Origin: Streptococcus sp. LYSM12
GTDB lineage: Bacteria; Bacillota; Bacilli; Lactobacillales; Streptococcaceae
Assembly: GCF_004569635.1 (NCBI RefSeq)
Contig: NZ_SPOZ01000018.1
Location: 1-64,000 of the forward strand
DNA: 64,000 bases
Reading direction: 5' to 3'
In this document: positions 18,828-26,439 of the stretch, one piece after another
How the letters are laid out: each line of letters opens with the position of its first letter
How positions within the stretch are numbered: the stretch's first letter is position 1
The notes under the pieces: model-generated
Told to the model about the DNA's origin: nothing
The model's database searches: none
The model's input: the letters and a program-made list of their open reading frames with translations, nothing else
Position numbers and translations under genes: made by a program

Positions 18828-21524
18828 ATGGTAATTCAAAAATTAGAAAACTATCATAACAAAGAGAGTATCAAAGAAGAAGTAGGAATTCTGACGGATA
18901 TTTTGCAAGATGTAGCTCGTCAACTGATGTCTGAGGAAACCTTTGATAAGATTATCGAACTCGGAAATCTCTCAAAACAAGATGATTACAGCCAGTTGAT
19001 GGAAATTATCAGCCAATTAACCAATGATGAATTGGCAGTTATTTCTCATTATTTCGCAGTTCTACCACTTTTGATTAACATTTCAGAAGATGTCGATTTG
19101 GCTTATGAAATCAATCATCAAAACAATTTGGGACAGGATTATCTTGGAAAAATTTCTACAACGATTGATATGGTAGCAGAGCGCGAAGACGCGGCTGAAA
19201 TTCTAGAAAATCTCAATGTGGTACCAGTCTTAACTGCCCATCCGACCCAAGTACAGCGCCAGTCCATGCTTGATTTGACCAAGAATATCCATGAATTGCT
19301 CCGCCGCTATCGGGATGTCAAACGGGGGCTTATGAACCGAACCAAGTGGCTGGACGAATTGCGGTGTTACGTAGAAATTATCATGCAGACCGAAATGATT
19401 CGTGAGAAAAAACTGAAGGTAACCAATGAAATCACGAATGTCATGGATTACTACAAGAGCTCTTTTATCAAAGCGGTCACTAAATTGCAGCGTGAATATA
19501 AAACTCTTGCAGAGGAGCGAGGGATTAAGCTGATAAATCCCCATCCGATTACCATGGGGATGTGGATTGGGGGAGACCGGGATGGCAATCCATTTGTTAC
19601 GGCTGAGACCTTGAAATTGTCAGCTTTTACTCAGTGTGAGGTAATGATGAATTACTACCACGCACAACTGGAAAAACTCTACCGCAATTTTTCTTTATCT
19701 ACCAAGGTTGTGGCGGTTAGCCCTGCTGTACAGGCCTTGGCCGATCTATCAACAGATACTTCTGTGTATCGGGAACATGAACCTTACCGAAAAGCTTTTC
19801 ATTATATCCAGATGAAATTGGCTCATACCCGTGATTACTTGATTCATGACCAGAAAAGTGATGTTCGTTATGCAAATGTTCGCGAATTTAAGGCAGATAT
19901 TATAGCTATCAAAGAATCTTTGGAAGAAAATAAGGGGAGCGCTCTCTTAAAAGGAGACTTGACAGAGTTGTTAGAGGCTATTGAAGCCTTTGGCTTTTAT
20001 TTGGCAAGTATCGATATGCGCCAAGATTCGAGCGTTCATGAGGCAAGTGTAGCTGAATTACTAGCTTCTGCAAAGATTGTGGAAGACTATAGTAGCCTGT
20101 CAGAAGAGGAAAAATGTCAGGTCTTACTCAAAGAATTGGTTGAAGATCCGCGTATCTTATCTGCGACCCATATTCCAAAATCAGAGCAGTTGGAAAAGGA
20201 ATTGGCAATTTTTGCGGCGGCACGTGAATTGAAAGACAAGCTAGGTGAGGAAGTCATCAAGCAGCATATCATTTCTCATTCGGAGCAAGTATCTGACCTC
20301 CTGGAACTGGCTTTATTGTTAAAAGAAGTTGACTTACTTGATGCTGAGCGCGCGCGAGTGCAGATTGTGCCACTCTTTGAAACGATTGAAGATTTGGAAA
20401 ATGCCCCTACCATCATGCGCAAATACTTGCAGTTGGATGTTGCCAAGTCGTGGATTGCAGGTCACAACAATTATCAAGAAATCATGCTAGGCTACTCTGA
20501 TTCCAATAAAGACGGCGGCTATTTGTCCTCTAGTTGGACCCTCTATAAGGCTCAGAATGAATTGACTCAAATCGGTCAAGAATATGGGGTAAAAATTACG
20601 TTTTTCCATGGTCGTGGTGGAACAGTTGGTCGCGGTGGTGGACCATCCTACGATGCGATTACTTCTCAGCCATTTGGCTCGATTAACGATCGCATCCGTT
20701 TGACGGAGCAGGGAGAAGTGATTGGAAATAAATATGGAAATAAGGATGCTGCATACTACAATCTTGAAATGCTGGTATCTGCGACCTTGAATCGTATGGT
20801 AACCCAGATGATTGTTGATGCCAATGAGATTGATGACTACCGTGAGGTGATGAATGGTATTGTCGAAGATAGCTATCATATTTATCGTGAGTTGGTCTTT
20901 GGCAATCCTCATTTTTATGACTACTTCTTTGCAGCAAGTCCGATTCGTGAGGTGTCCAGCCTCAATATAGGTTCGCGTCCAGCAGCTCGTAAGACTATTA
21001 CAGAAATCGGTGGCCTACGTGCTATTCCGTGGGTATTTTCTTGGTCACAAAATCGGATTATGCTACCGGGTTGGTACGGGGTCGGCTCTAGCTTCAAACG
21101 TTTTATTGATAAGGATTCAGAAAATTTGACGAAGTTACAGACAATGTATGAAAACTGGCCATTTTTCCGATCGCTCTTATCAAATGTTGACATGGTTTTA
21201 TCTAAGTCCAACATGAATATTGCCTTTGAATATGCAAAAATGTGTGAAGATGAGGAAGTACGCTCTGTCTTTTATACGATTTTGGATGAGTGGCAACTGA
21301 CCAAGAATATCATTCTTGAAATTGAACAAAAGGACGAATTACTGGCTGAATTGCCATTGTTGAAATCCAGTCTTGCCTATCGCATGCCTTACTTCAACGT
21401 GTTGAATTATATCCAAATTGAATTGATCAATCGTCTGCGTCGTGGTGAACTAAGTACAGATCAAGAAAGCCTAATCCATATCACGATCAATGGTGTTGCG
21501 ACCGGTCTCCGTAACTCAGGGTAA
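18828..21524 (+). CDS. ppc: Phosphoenolpyruvate carboxylase
   Basis: An 898-residue enzyme making oxaloacetate from PEP and bicarbonate. Signatures are VLTAHPTQ with the catalytic His near residue 140, [11 protein letters not shown], and [16 protein letters not shown] with catalytic His/Arg; the C-terminus TGLRNSG is typical. ATG 18828 is chosen (AGAAAGGA upstream); the longer frame overlaps ftsW. The TAA stop is embedded in GTAAACTAAGATAC, the first core of repeat array A. Confidence 0.96.
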   Translation: MVIQKLENYHNKESIKEEVGILTDILQDVARQLMSEETFDKIIELGNLSKQDDYSQLMEIISQLTNDELAVISHYFAVLPLLINISEDVDLAYEINHQNNLGQDYLGKISTTIDMVAEREDAAEILENLNVVPVLTAHPTQVQRQSMLDLTKNIHELLRRYRDVKRGLMNRTKWLDELRCYVEIIMQTEMIREKKLKVTNEITNVMDYYKSSFIKAVTKLQREYKTLAEERGIKLINPHPITMGMWIGGDRDGNPFVTAETLKLSAFTQCEVMMNYYHAQLEKLYRNFSLSTKVVAVSPAVQALADLSTDTSVYREHEPYRKAFHYIQMKLAHTRDYLIHDQKSDVRYANVREFKADIIAIKESLEENKGSALLKGDLTELLEAIEAFGFYLASIDMRQDSSVHEASVAELLASAKIVEDYSSLSEEEKCQVLLKELVEDPRILSATHIPKSEQLEKELAIFAAARELKDKLGEEVIKQHIISHSEQVSDLLELALLLKEVDLLDAERARVQIVPLFETIEDLENAPTIMRKYLQLDVAKSWIAGHNNYQEIMLGYSDSNKDGGYLSSSWTLYKAQNELTQIGQEYGVKITFFHGRGGTVGRGGGPSYDAITSQPFGSINDRIRLTEQGEVIGNKYGNKDAAYYNLEMLVSATLNRMVTQMIVDANEIDDYREVMNGIVEDSYHIYRELVFGNPHFYDYFFAASPIREVSSLNIGSRPAARKTITEIGGLRAIPWVFSWSQNRIMLPGWYGVGSSFKRFIDKDSENLTKLQTMYENWPFFRSLLSNVDMVLSKSNMNIAFEYAKMCEDEEVRSVFYTILDEWQLTKNIILEIEQKDELLAELPLLKSSLAYRMPYFNVLNYIQIELINRLRRGELSTDQESLIHITINGVATGLRNSG

Positions 21525-21527
21525 ACT

Positions 21528-22240
21528 AAGATACCAAGCCCGTCAAAAACTCAAGGTAAAAATAGGAAACTTTGCGAAGACGTTTCGTCTAGCAAAGGCT
21601 TCTCTTTTTTACGCAGAGTTTAGGGCGGGTTCAATTCCACAAGATACAAGGGCGTAAAAAAATTCGTATGAAAATAGGAAATTGTTGTTGTGTCTTAGGA
21701 CACGAGACAAATTCTCTTTTTCACTAGAATTTTAGCCCGGGTTCAATTCCACAAGATACAAGGGCGTAAAAAATTCGTATGAAAATAGGAAATTGTTGTT
21801 GTGTCTTAGGACACGAGACAAATTCTCTTTTTCACTAGAATTTTAGCTCGGGTTCAATTCCACAAGATACGAGGGCGTAAAAAAATTCGTATGAAAATAG
21901 GAAATTGTTGTTGTGTCTTAGGACACGAGACAAATTCTCTTTTTCACTAGAATTTTAGCCCGAGTTCAATTCCACAAGATACGAGGGCGTAAAAAAATTC
22001 GTATGAAAATAGGAAATTGTTGTTGTGTCTTAGGACACGAGACAAATTCTCTTTTTCACTAGAATTTTAGCCCGAGTTCAATTCCACAAGATATGAGGGC
22101 GTAAAAATTCGTATGAAAATAGGAAATTGTTGTTGTGTCTTAGGACACGAGACAAATTCTCTTTTTCACTAGAATTTTAGCCCGAGTTCAATTCCATAAG
22201 ATACCAAGCCCGTCAAAAACTCAAGGTAAAAATAGGCGGT
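21528..22240 (+). repeat. Structured-hairpin array A, downstream of ppc
   Basis: Seven cores (AAGATAC at 21528, 21641, 21753, 21864, 21976, 22088, 22198) delimit six units of 110-113 bp. Units 2-6 are nearly identical (GTGTCTTAGGACAC hairpin); unit 1 has a different hairpin (CTTTGC..GACG..CGTC..GCAAAG). In unit 1 the closing stem is GCCC/GGGC, in units 2-6 GGGC/GCCC. After the seventh core the sequence runs through AAAATAGG into another repeat family. It holds no gene. Confidence 0.85.
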
Positions 22241-22480
22241 CGAACAACAGTTGCGAGCAACTTCGACATGCTCCCCCTGCGAGGCTAGCCAGGATCGTCA
22301 CGAAAGAAAGCAGGGAGTAGCAGCTAGCAACCGCATTGCGGCTGAACAGCAGTTGCGAGCAACTTCGACATGCTCCCCTTGGAGGCTAGCTAGGCTCGTC
22401 ACCAAAGACAAGCAGGGAGTAGAGCTAGCTACCGCGTTTCGGCCGAACAGCAGTTACTTGCAATTTCGACGTGCACCCCT
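22240..22480 (+). repeat. ~101-bp tandem repeat, about 2.4 copies
   Basis: TTGCGAGCAA recurs at 22251 and 22353 and in degenerate form at 22454. Between are CTTCGACATGCTCCCC, GAGGCTAGC.AGG, TCGTCAC.AAAGA, AAGCAGGGAGTAG and GCTAGC palindromes. A fragment occurs at 10597. An apparent 98-residue reading frame here is repeat translation without a ribosome site. Confidence 0.75.
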
Positions 22481-22605
22481 ACAAAGGCAACTAGATTGTT
22501 GTGATAGCAACAATCAGCTCTACTCCAGCCATGCTTTGTCAGTGTGAGGCTTGTCCTTGGGTTTCTCACTGACAAACTATGTTTTTATAGATATGATAAA
22601 ATAAC

Positions 22606-22642
22606 ACTAGGTCTGTAACTTTTCCAGGCCTAGTTTCGTTTT
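22606..22642 (+). terminator. Attenuator-like hairpin before the sigma gene
   Basis: ACTAGGTCTG (22606-22615) pairs with CAGGCCTAGT (22625-22634; one G-U), followed by a T-rich run TTTCGTTTT. It lies just after a TGATAAAAT -10-like box (22595-22602) and about 27 nt before the sigma start, so it is either read-through control or the end of upstream transcripts. Confidence 0.55.
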
Positions 22643-22668
22643 ATTAATGAAGAAGGGAGGAAGATGCG

Positions 22669-23166
22669 ATTAAACTAGATGATTATGAAAAAGTCTTGAT
22701 TGGTTTTGCTAGGGATGTCATCTCTTACTTGATCAAATCAGGAGTGTCTAAAGAACAGGCAGAAGACGTAGTACAGGATGTTTTTGTTAAGATGTTGGAG
22801 ATGCCTGTTGCCATACCTGGTGAGAAAATCCGAGCCTTTATGTATCGCTCGGCCATTCGTCGCTATATCGATAAGTACCGCAGGGATAGACGTTACATGG
22901 AAATCATAAGGCAGGAGTTTTTCAAGACCTCAGAACTTTCTCCCTTTGAGGTTGACCATTATGATTTTTTACTAGAAGAAGTAGAGAAGTTGCCTAGAAA
23001 GGATGCCCTCCTCTTGGATCTCTTTTATTTTCAAGGGTTTTCGATTATTGAAATAGCACAGCTTCTCTCTTATTCTGTCAGTAAGGTCAAGGTTCGTCTA
23101 CATCGCAGTCGTCAAAAGTTAAAAAATTCTCTTAAACAGAAAGGATATGACCATGGAAACATTTGA
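22669..23166 (+). CDS. ECF-like RNA polymerase sigma factor, probable ATT start
   Basis: About 165 residues: region 2 (AEDVVQDVFVKMLE, then RAFMYRSAIRRYIDKYRR) and region 4 (LPRKDALLLDLFYFQGFSII then AQLLSYSVSKVKVRLHRSRQ helix-turn-helix). No in-frame ATG exists before the sigma-2 region. GGGAGG (22655-22660) lies 8 nt before an in-frame ATT giving IKLDDYEKVLIGFARD; the alternative TTG at 22696 has no ribosome site. An out-of-frame ATG at 22664 encodes only four residues. The next gene, overlapping, is a putative anti-sigma. Promoter targets are unknown. Confidence 0.75.
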   Translation: MKLDDYEKVLIGFARDVISYLIKSGVSKEQAEDVVQDVFVKMLEMPVAIPGEKIRAFMYRSAIRRYIDKYRRDRRYMEIIRQEFFKTSELSPFEVDHYDFLLEEVEKLPRKDALLLDLFYFQGFSIIEIAQLLSYSVSKVKVRLHRSRQKLKNSLKQKGYDHGNI

Positions 23167-24115
23167 AGTATTGGCGGAGAAGAAGAGAAGAGAATGGAAG
23201 AAAAGGACCATTTTAATCAGCTTCGGTTCTATTTTGCTGTCTGGTGGAGCTGTTTTTCTCATCTGGCTAGGTTTAGCATTTTTATCCGTAAAACAGCATC
23301 ATCAGCTTGATGATTATTATCACCGACAGACAACCATTGCGTTTCCGAACATGCAACGAGATCATATTCGAGTAACATCTGCTAATCCTTTTGGCGGAAA
23401 TTATGAAGCGAATCTGATAAAGGATGTAGACGGGATTTCCGTTAAATACGAAGAGATTGAAGCGAATTTTTCGGTCATGAAATGGAAGCCTGATTTTCTG
23501 GCAACTTTTGTACGTCCAGCCTCTGTAGAGCAAGATAGTACAGAGATAGCCTATAGTTATAAATCTCATCAAAAGGCTGCCTTATTTTTCAATCCTAAGG
23601 CTAACTATAATCCAGAAGCTATTATCCGAAAACCTGCTCAAGAATTACCTTATTTGGCTCAGATGAAAGGACAGTTGGTAGAAGTGGCTATCAGTTTTGA
23701 CAAGCAATATACCTTAGCAGAGCTAGAAGAAAAATTACCGAAAAATCTAAAGGCAAACTGGTATTGGATTGGTAGTGCCAGTAATTTAGATAGTACACAT
23801 CAAGCAATTAGTCATCTATTTGGTTGGACTCCAAGAAAACAATGGCTTGAGCCGTCCTATCAGGAATTCTATGAATTACTAGAAGAATTCAGCCGCAGTA
23901 CAGAATTTAAAGAGATGGGGCAGGAGGAGCTAGTAGAAGATGTGAGAGTGCACCTTGCTTCAGAGGGAGAGCTTGGAAAGGCAACTTTCGGTGGGGTTAT
24001 CCTAACCGGTAAAGCAGAGGACTTTGCACAGCTTGAAAATCAAGATTGGATTTTTGCATCAAGTATTGGTGTAGCTATCCCCAATCAGCCATATTATCAG
24101 CTTGATGCGGGATAA
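23153..24115 (+). CDS. Membrane anti-sigma factor (sigma factor regulator family)
   Basis: About 320 residues with a short cytoplasmic N-terminus, one transmembrane helix around residues 18-42, and a large extracytoplasmic part with the layout of the sigma-factor-regulator N- and C-terminal families seen in Bacillus anti-sigmas such as YhdL. It overlaps the 3' end of the sigma gene. Two ATGs (23147, 23153) are possible; AGAAAGGA fits the second better. Function as the cognate membrane anchor and inhibitor of the sigma factor is inferred from position and topology. Confidence 0.75.
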   Translation: METFEVLAEKKRREWKKRTILISFGSILLSGGAVFLIWLGLAFLSVKQHHQLDDYYHRQTTIAFPNMQRDHIRVTSANPFGGNYEANLIKDVDGISVKYEEIEANFSVMKWKPDFLATFVRPASVEQDSTEIAYSYKSHQKAALFFNPKANYNPEAIIRKPAQELPYLAQMKGQLVEVAISFDKQYTLAELEEKLPKNLKANWYWIGSASNLDSTHQAISHLFGWTPRKQWLEPSYQEFYELLEEFSRSTEFKEMGQEELVEDVRVHLASEGELGKATFGGVILTGKAEDFAQLENQDWIFASSIGVAIPNQPYYQLDAG

Positions 24116-24138
24116 ATCAGAAAAAAGTTAGAAAATAC

Positions 24139-24166
24139 TTGCATTTCTGCTACAATTTGATAGAAT
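24139..24166 (+). promoter_or_regulatory. tuf promoter
   Basis: TTGCAT (24139-24144), 16-bp spacer, TAGAAT (24161-24166), about 72 nt before the ATG. Confidence 0.7.
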
Positions 24167-24238
24167 AGTAAGGTAAAGTTAGACTGTATTGCCTACTGTC
24201 TATCTATAAAATATATTTTATTGGAGGCTTTTACCAAA

Positions 24239-25435
24239 ATGGCAAAAGAAAAATACGATCGTAGTAAACCACACGTTAACATTGGTACAATTGGACACGT
24301 TGACCACGGTAAAACTACTTTGACTGCAGCTATCACAACTGTATTGGCACGTCGCTTGCCTTCATCAGTTAACCAACCAAAAGATTATGCTTCTATCGAT
24401 GCTGCTCCAGAAGAGCGCGAGCGTGGAATCACTATCAATACTGCACACGTTGAGTACGAAACTGAAAAACGTCACTATGCGCATATCGACGCTCCAGGAC
24501 ACGCGGACTATGTTAAAAACATGATCACCGGTGCTGCTCAAATGGACGGAGCTATCCTTGTAGTAGCTTCAACTGACGGACCAATGCCACAAACTCGTGA
24601 GCACATCCTTCTTTCACGTCAGGTTGGTGTTAAACACTTGATCGTCTTCATGAACAAAGTGGACTTGGTTGACGATGAAGAATTGCTTGAATTGGTTGAA
24701 ATGGAAATCCGTGACCTTCTTTCAGAATACGATTTCCCAGGTGATGACCTTCCAGTTATCCAAGGTTCAGCTCTTAAAGCTCTTGAAGGTGATTCAGCAT
24801 TTGAAGATATCATCATGGACTTGATGAACACTGTTGATGAGTACATTCCAGAACCAGAACGCGACACTGACAAACCATTGCTTCTTCCAGTTGAGGATGT
24901 GTTCTCAATCACTGGACGTGGTACTGTTGCGTCAGGACGTATCGATCGTGGTACTGTTCGTGTCAATGACGAAATTGAAATCGTTGGTATCAAAGAAGAA
25001 ACTTCTAAAGCAGTTGTTACTGGTGTAGAAATGTTCCGTAAACAATTGGATGAGGGTCTTGCAGGAGACAACGTTGGGGTTCTTCTTCGTGGTGTACAAC
25101 GTGACGAAATTGAACGTGGACAAGTTATCGCTAAACCAGGTTCAATCAACCCACATACTAAATTTAAAGGTGAAGTTTACATCCTTACTAAAGAAGAAGG
25201 TGGACGTCACACTCCATTCTTTGACAACTACCGTCCACAGTTCTACTTCCGTACAACTGACGTAACTGGTTCAATCAAATTGCCAGCAGGTACTGAAATG
25301 GTAATGCCTGGTGATAATGTAACTATTGATGTTGAATTGATCCACCCAATCGCCGTTGAACAAGGTACTACTTTCTCTATCCGTGAAGGTGGACGTACTG
25401 TTGGTTCAGGTATGGTTACAGAAATCGAAGCTTAA
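24239..25435 (+). CDS. tuf: Elongation factor Tu
   Basis: A 398-residue GTPase delivering aminoacyl-tRNA to the ribosome. G1 GHVDHGKT, G3 DAPGH, G4 NKVD, and the two beta-barrel domains are intact. Start at ATGGCAAAAGAAAAA with TTGGAGG upstream. Codon use is strongly biased, as expected for a highly expressed gene. Monocistronic with its own promoter and terminator. Confidence 0.98.
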   Translation: MAKEKYDRSKPHVNIGTIGHVDHGKTTLTAAITTVLARRLPSSVNQPKDYASIDAAPEERERGITINTAHVEYETEKRHYAHIDAPGHADYVKNMITGAAQMDGAILVVASTDGPMPQTREHILLSRQVGVKHLIVFMNKVDLVDDEELLELVEMEIRDLLSEYDFPGDDLPVIQGSALKALEGDSAFEDIIMDLMNTVDEYIPEPERDTDKPLLLPVEDVFSITGRGTVASGRIDRGTVRVNDEIEIVGIKEETSKAVVTGVEMFRKQLDEGLAGDNVGVLLRGVQRDEIERGQVIAKPGSINPHTKFKGEVYILTKEEGGRHTPFFDNYRPQFYFRTTDVTGSIKLPAGTEMVMPGDNVTIDVELIHPIAVEQGTTFSIREGGRTVGSGMVTEIEA

Positions 25436-25477
25436 TTCGATTACGTTCCCAGAAATAACAATTATAAACAGACACCG

Positions 25478-25509
25478 AAAGCCTTGCAGAAGCAAGGTTT
25501 TCTTTTTTT
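25478..25509 (+). terminator. tuf terminator
   Basis: CCTTGC (25482-25487) pairs with GCAAGG (25492-25497), AAA/TTT-extended, followed by TTTTCTTTTTTT. Confidence 0.85.
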
Positions 25510-25585
25510 ATCGCTCAACGCTTTATTTCTCTTGTAATTTGTGATAGAATATACACTGAAAATAAAAGTAGAAGAGGTATGTGAA

Positions 25586-26338
25586 ATGTCACGTAAACCA
25601 ATTATCGCAGGAAACTGGAAAATGAATAAAACAGCAGCAGAGGCGCGTGCATTTATCGAAGCGGTGAAAACAAAAATTCCGTCAGGTGAACGCGTAGAAA
25701 CTGTCATTGGTGCGCCAGCTCTTTTCATTGAGGGGATGAAAAAAGGTGTTCACAATACTGAATTGAAAGTTGCAGCACAAAACTGCTATTTTGAAGATTT
25801 TGGTGCCTTTACTGGAGAAAATAGCCCTGCAACGCTTGCAGCACTTGAAGTGGATTATGTCATTATTGGTCACTCAGAACGCCGTGACTATTTCCATGAA
25901 ACAGACGAAGACATCAACAAAAAAGCACATGCTATTTTTAAAAACGGTATGACTCCAATCATCTGTTGTGGAGAGTCTCTTGAAACATACGAAGCTGGGA
26001 AAGCGGAAGAATTTGTAGGCGCACAAGTGTCCGCTGCACTTAAAGATTTGACTGGTGAACAAGTTGCTTCATTGGTACTTGCGTATGAGCCTATCTGGGC
26101 GATTGGTACTGGTAAATCAGCTACTCAAGATGATGCACAAAAAATGTGTAAAGCAGTTCGTGATGTGGTTGCAAAAGACTTTGGTCAAGATGTAGCTGAC
26201 AAAGTGCGTGTTCAATATGGTGGTTCTGTAAAACCTGAGAACGTAGCAGAGTATATGGCTTGTCCAGATGTGGATGGTGCACTTGTAGGTGGAGCTTCAC
26301 TCGATCCAGAAAGTTTCCTTGCTTTGCTTGAGTTTTAA
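25586..26338 (+). CDS. tpiA: Triosephosphate isomerase
   Basis: A 250-residue glycolytic enzyme interconverting dihydroxyacetone phosphate and glyceraldehyde-3-phosphate. It has [10 protein letters not shown] (catalytic Lys), GHSERR (catalytic His), [11 protein letters not shown] (catalytic Glu and flexible loop) and GGSV/GGASL phosphate loops. Start at ATGTCACGT; the longer frame from 25541 covers the promoter, where TGATAGAAT is a likely extended -10. Followed by a strong terminator. Confidence 0.97.
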   Translation: MSRKPIIAGNWKMNKTAAEARAFIEAVKTKIPSGERVETVIGAPALFIEGMKKGVHNTELKVAAQNCYFEDFGAFTGENSPATLAALEVDYVIIGHSERRDYFHETDEDINKKAHAIFKNGMTPIICCGESLETYEAGKAEEFVGAQVSAALKDLTGEQVASLVLAYEPIWAIGTGKSATQDDAQKMCKAVRDVVAKDFGQDVADKVRVQYGGSVKPENVAEYMACPDVDGALVGGASLDPESFLALLEF

Positions 26339-26358
26339 AAGAGCATCACAATCGTTGA

Positions 26359-26416
26359 GGAGTTGGAATGTGGCGCTTTCGTAAGAAGAAAGAGCGAACA
26401 TCCAACTCTTTTTTTG
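26359..26416 (+). terminator. tpiA terminator (long hairpin)
   Basis: GAGTTGGA (26360-26367) pairs with TCCAACTC (26401-26408) and internal GCGCTTTC with GAAAGAGC; TTTTTTT follows. Confidence 0.85.
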
Positions 26417-26439
26417 ATGATAAATATAGGGGAATAAAA

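Noticed and set aside
21735..21760. tRNA T-arm-like GGGTTCAATTCC in the array linkers
   Set aside because: The loop TTCAATT fits a T-loop by chance, but no acceptor, D or anticodon arms surround it, and array B linkers lose the CC side of the stem.
21528..22240. CRISPR-like array (repeats at regular ~112-bp spacing)
   Set aside because: Spacers 2-6 are nearly identical, units are far longer than CRISPR repeat-spacer units, and no cas genes are in the window.
22251..22547. 98-residue plus-strand reading frame
   Set aside because: It is translation of the ~101-bp tandem repeat with repeated ATSTCSP-type peptides, without a ribosome site.
24619..25149. Long minus-strand frame inside tuf (and similar antisense frames in ppc, lysS, the P-type ATPase and the Bsp repeats)
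   Set aside because: They are shadows caused by biased codon use or protein repeats on the opposite strand.
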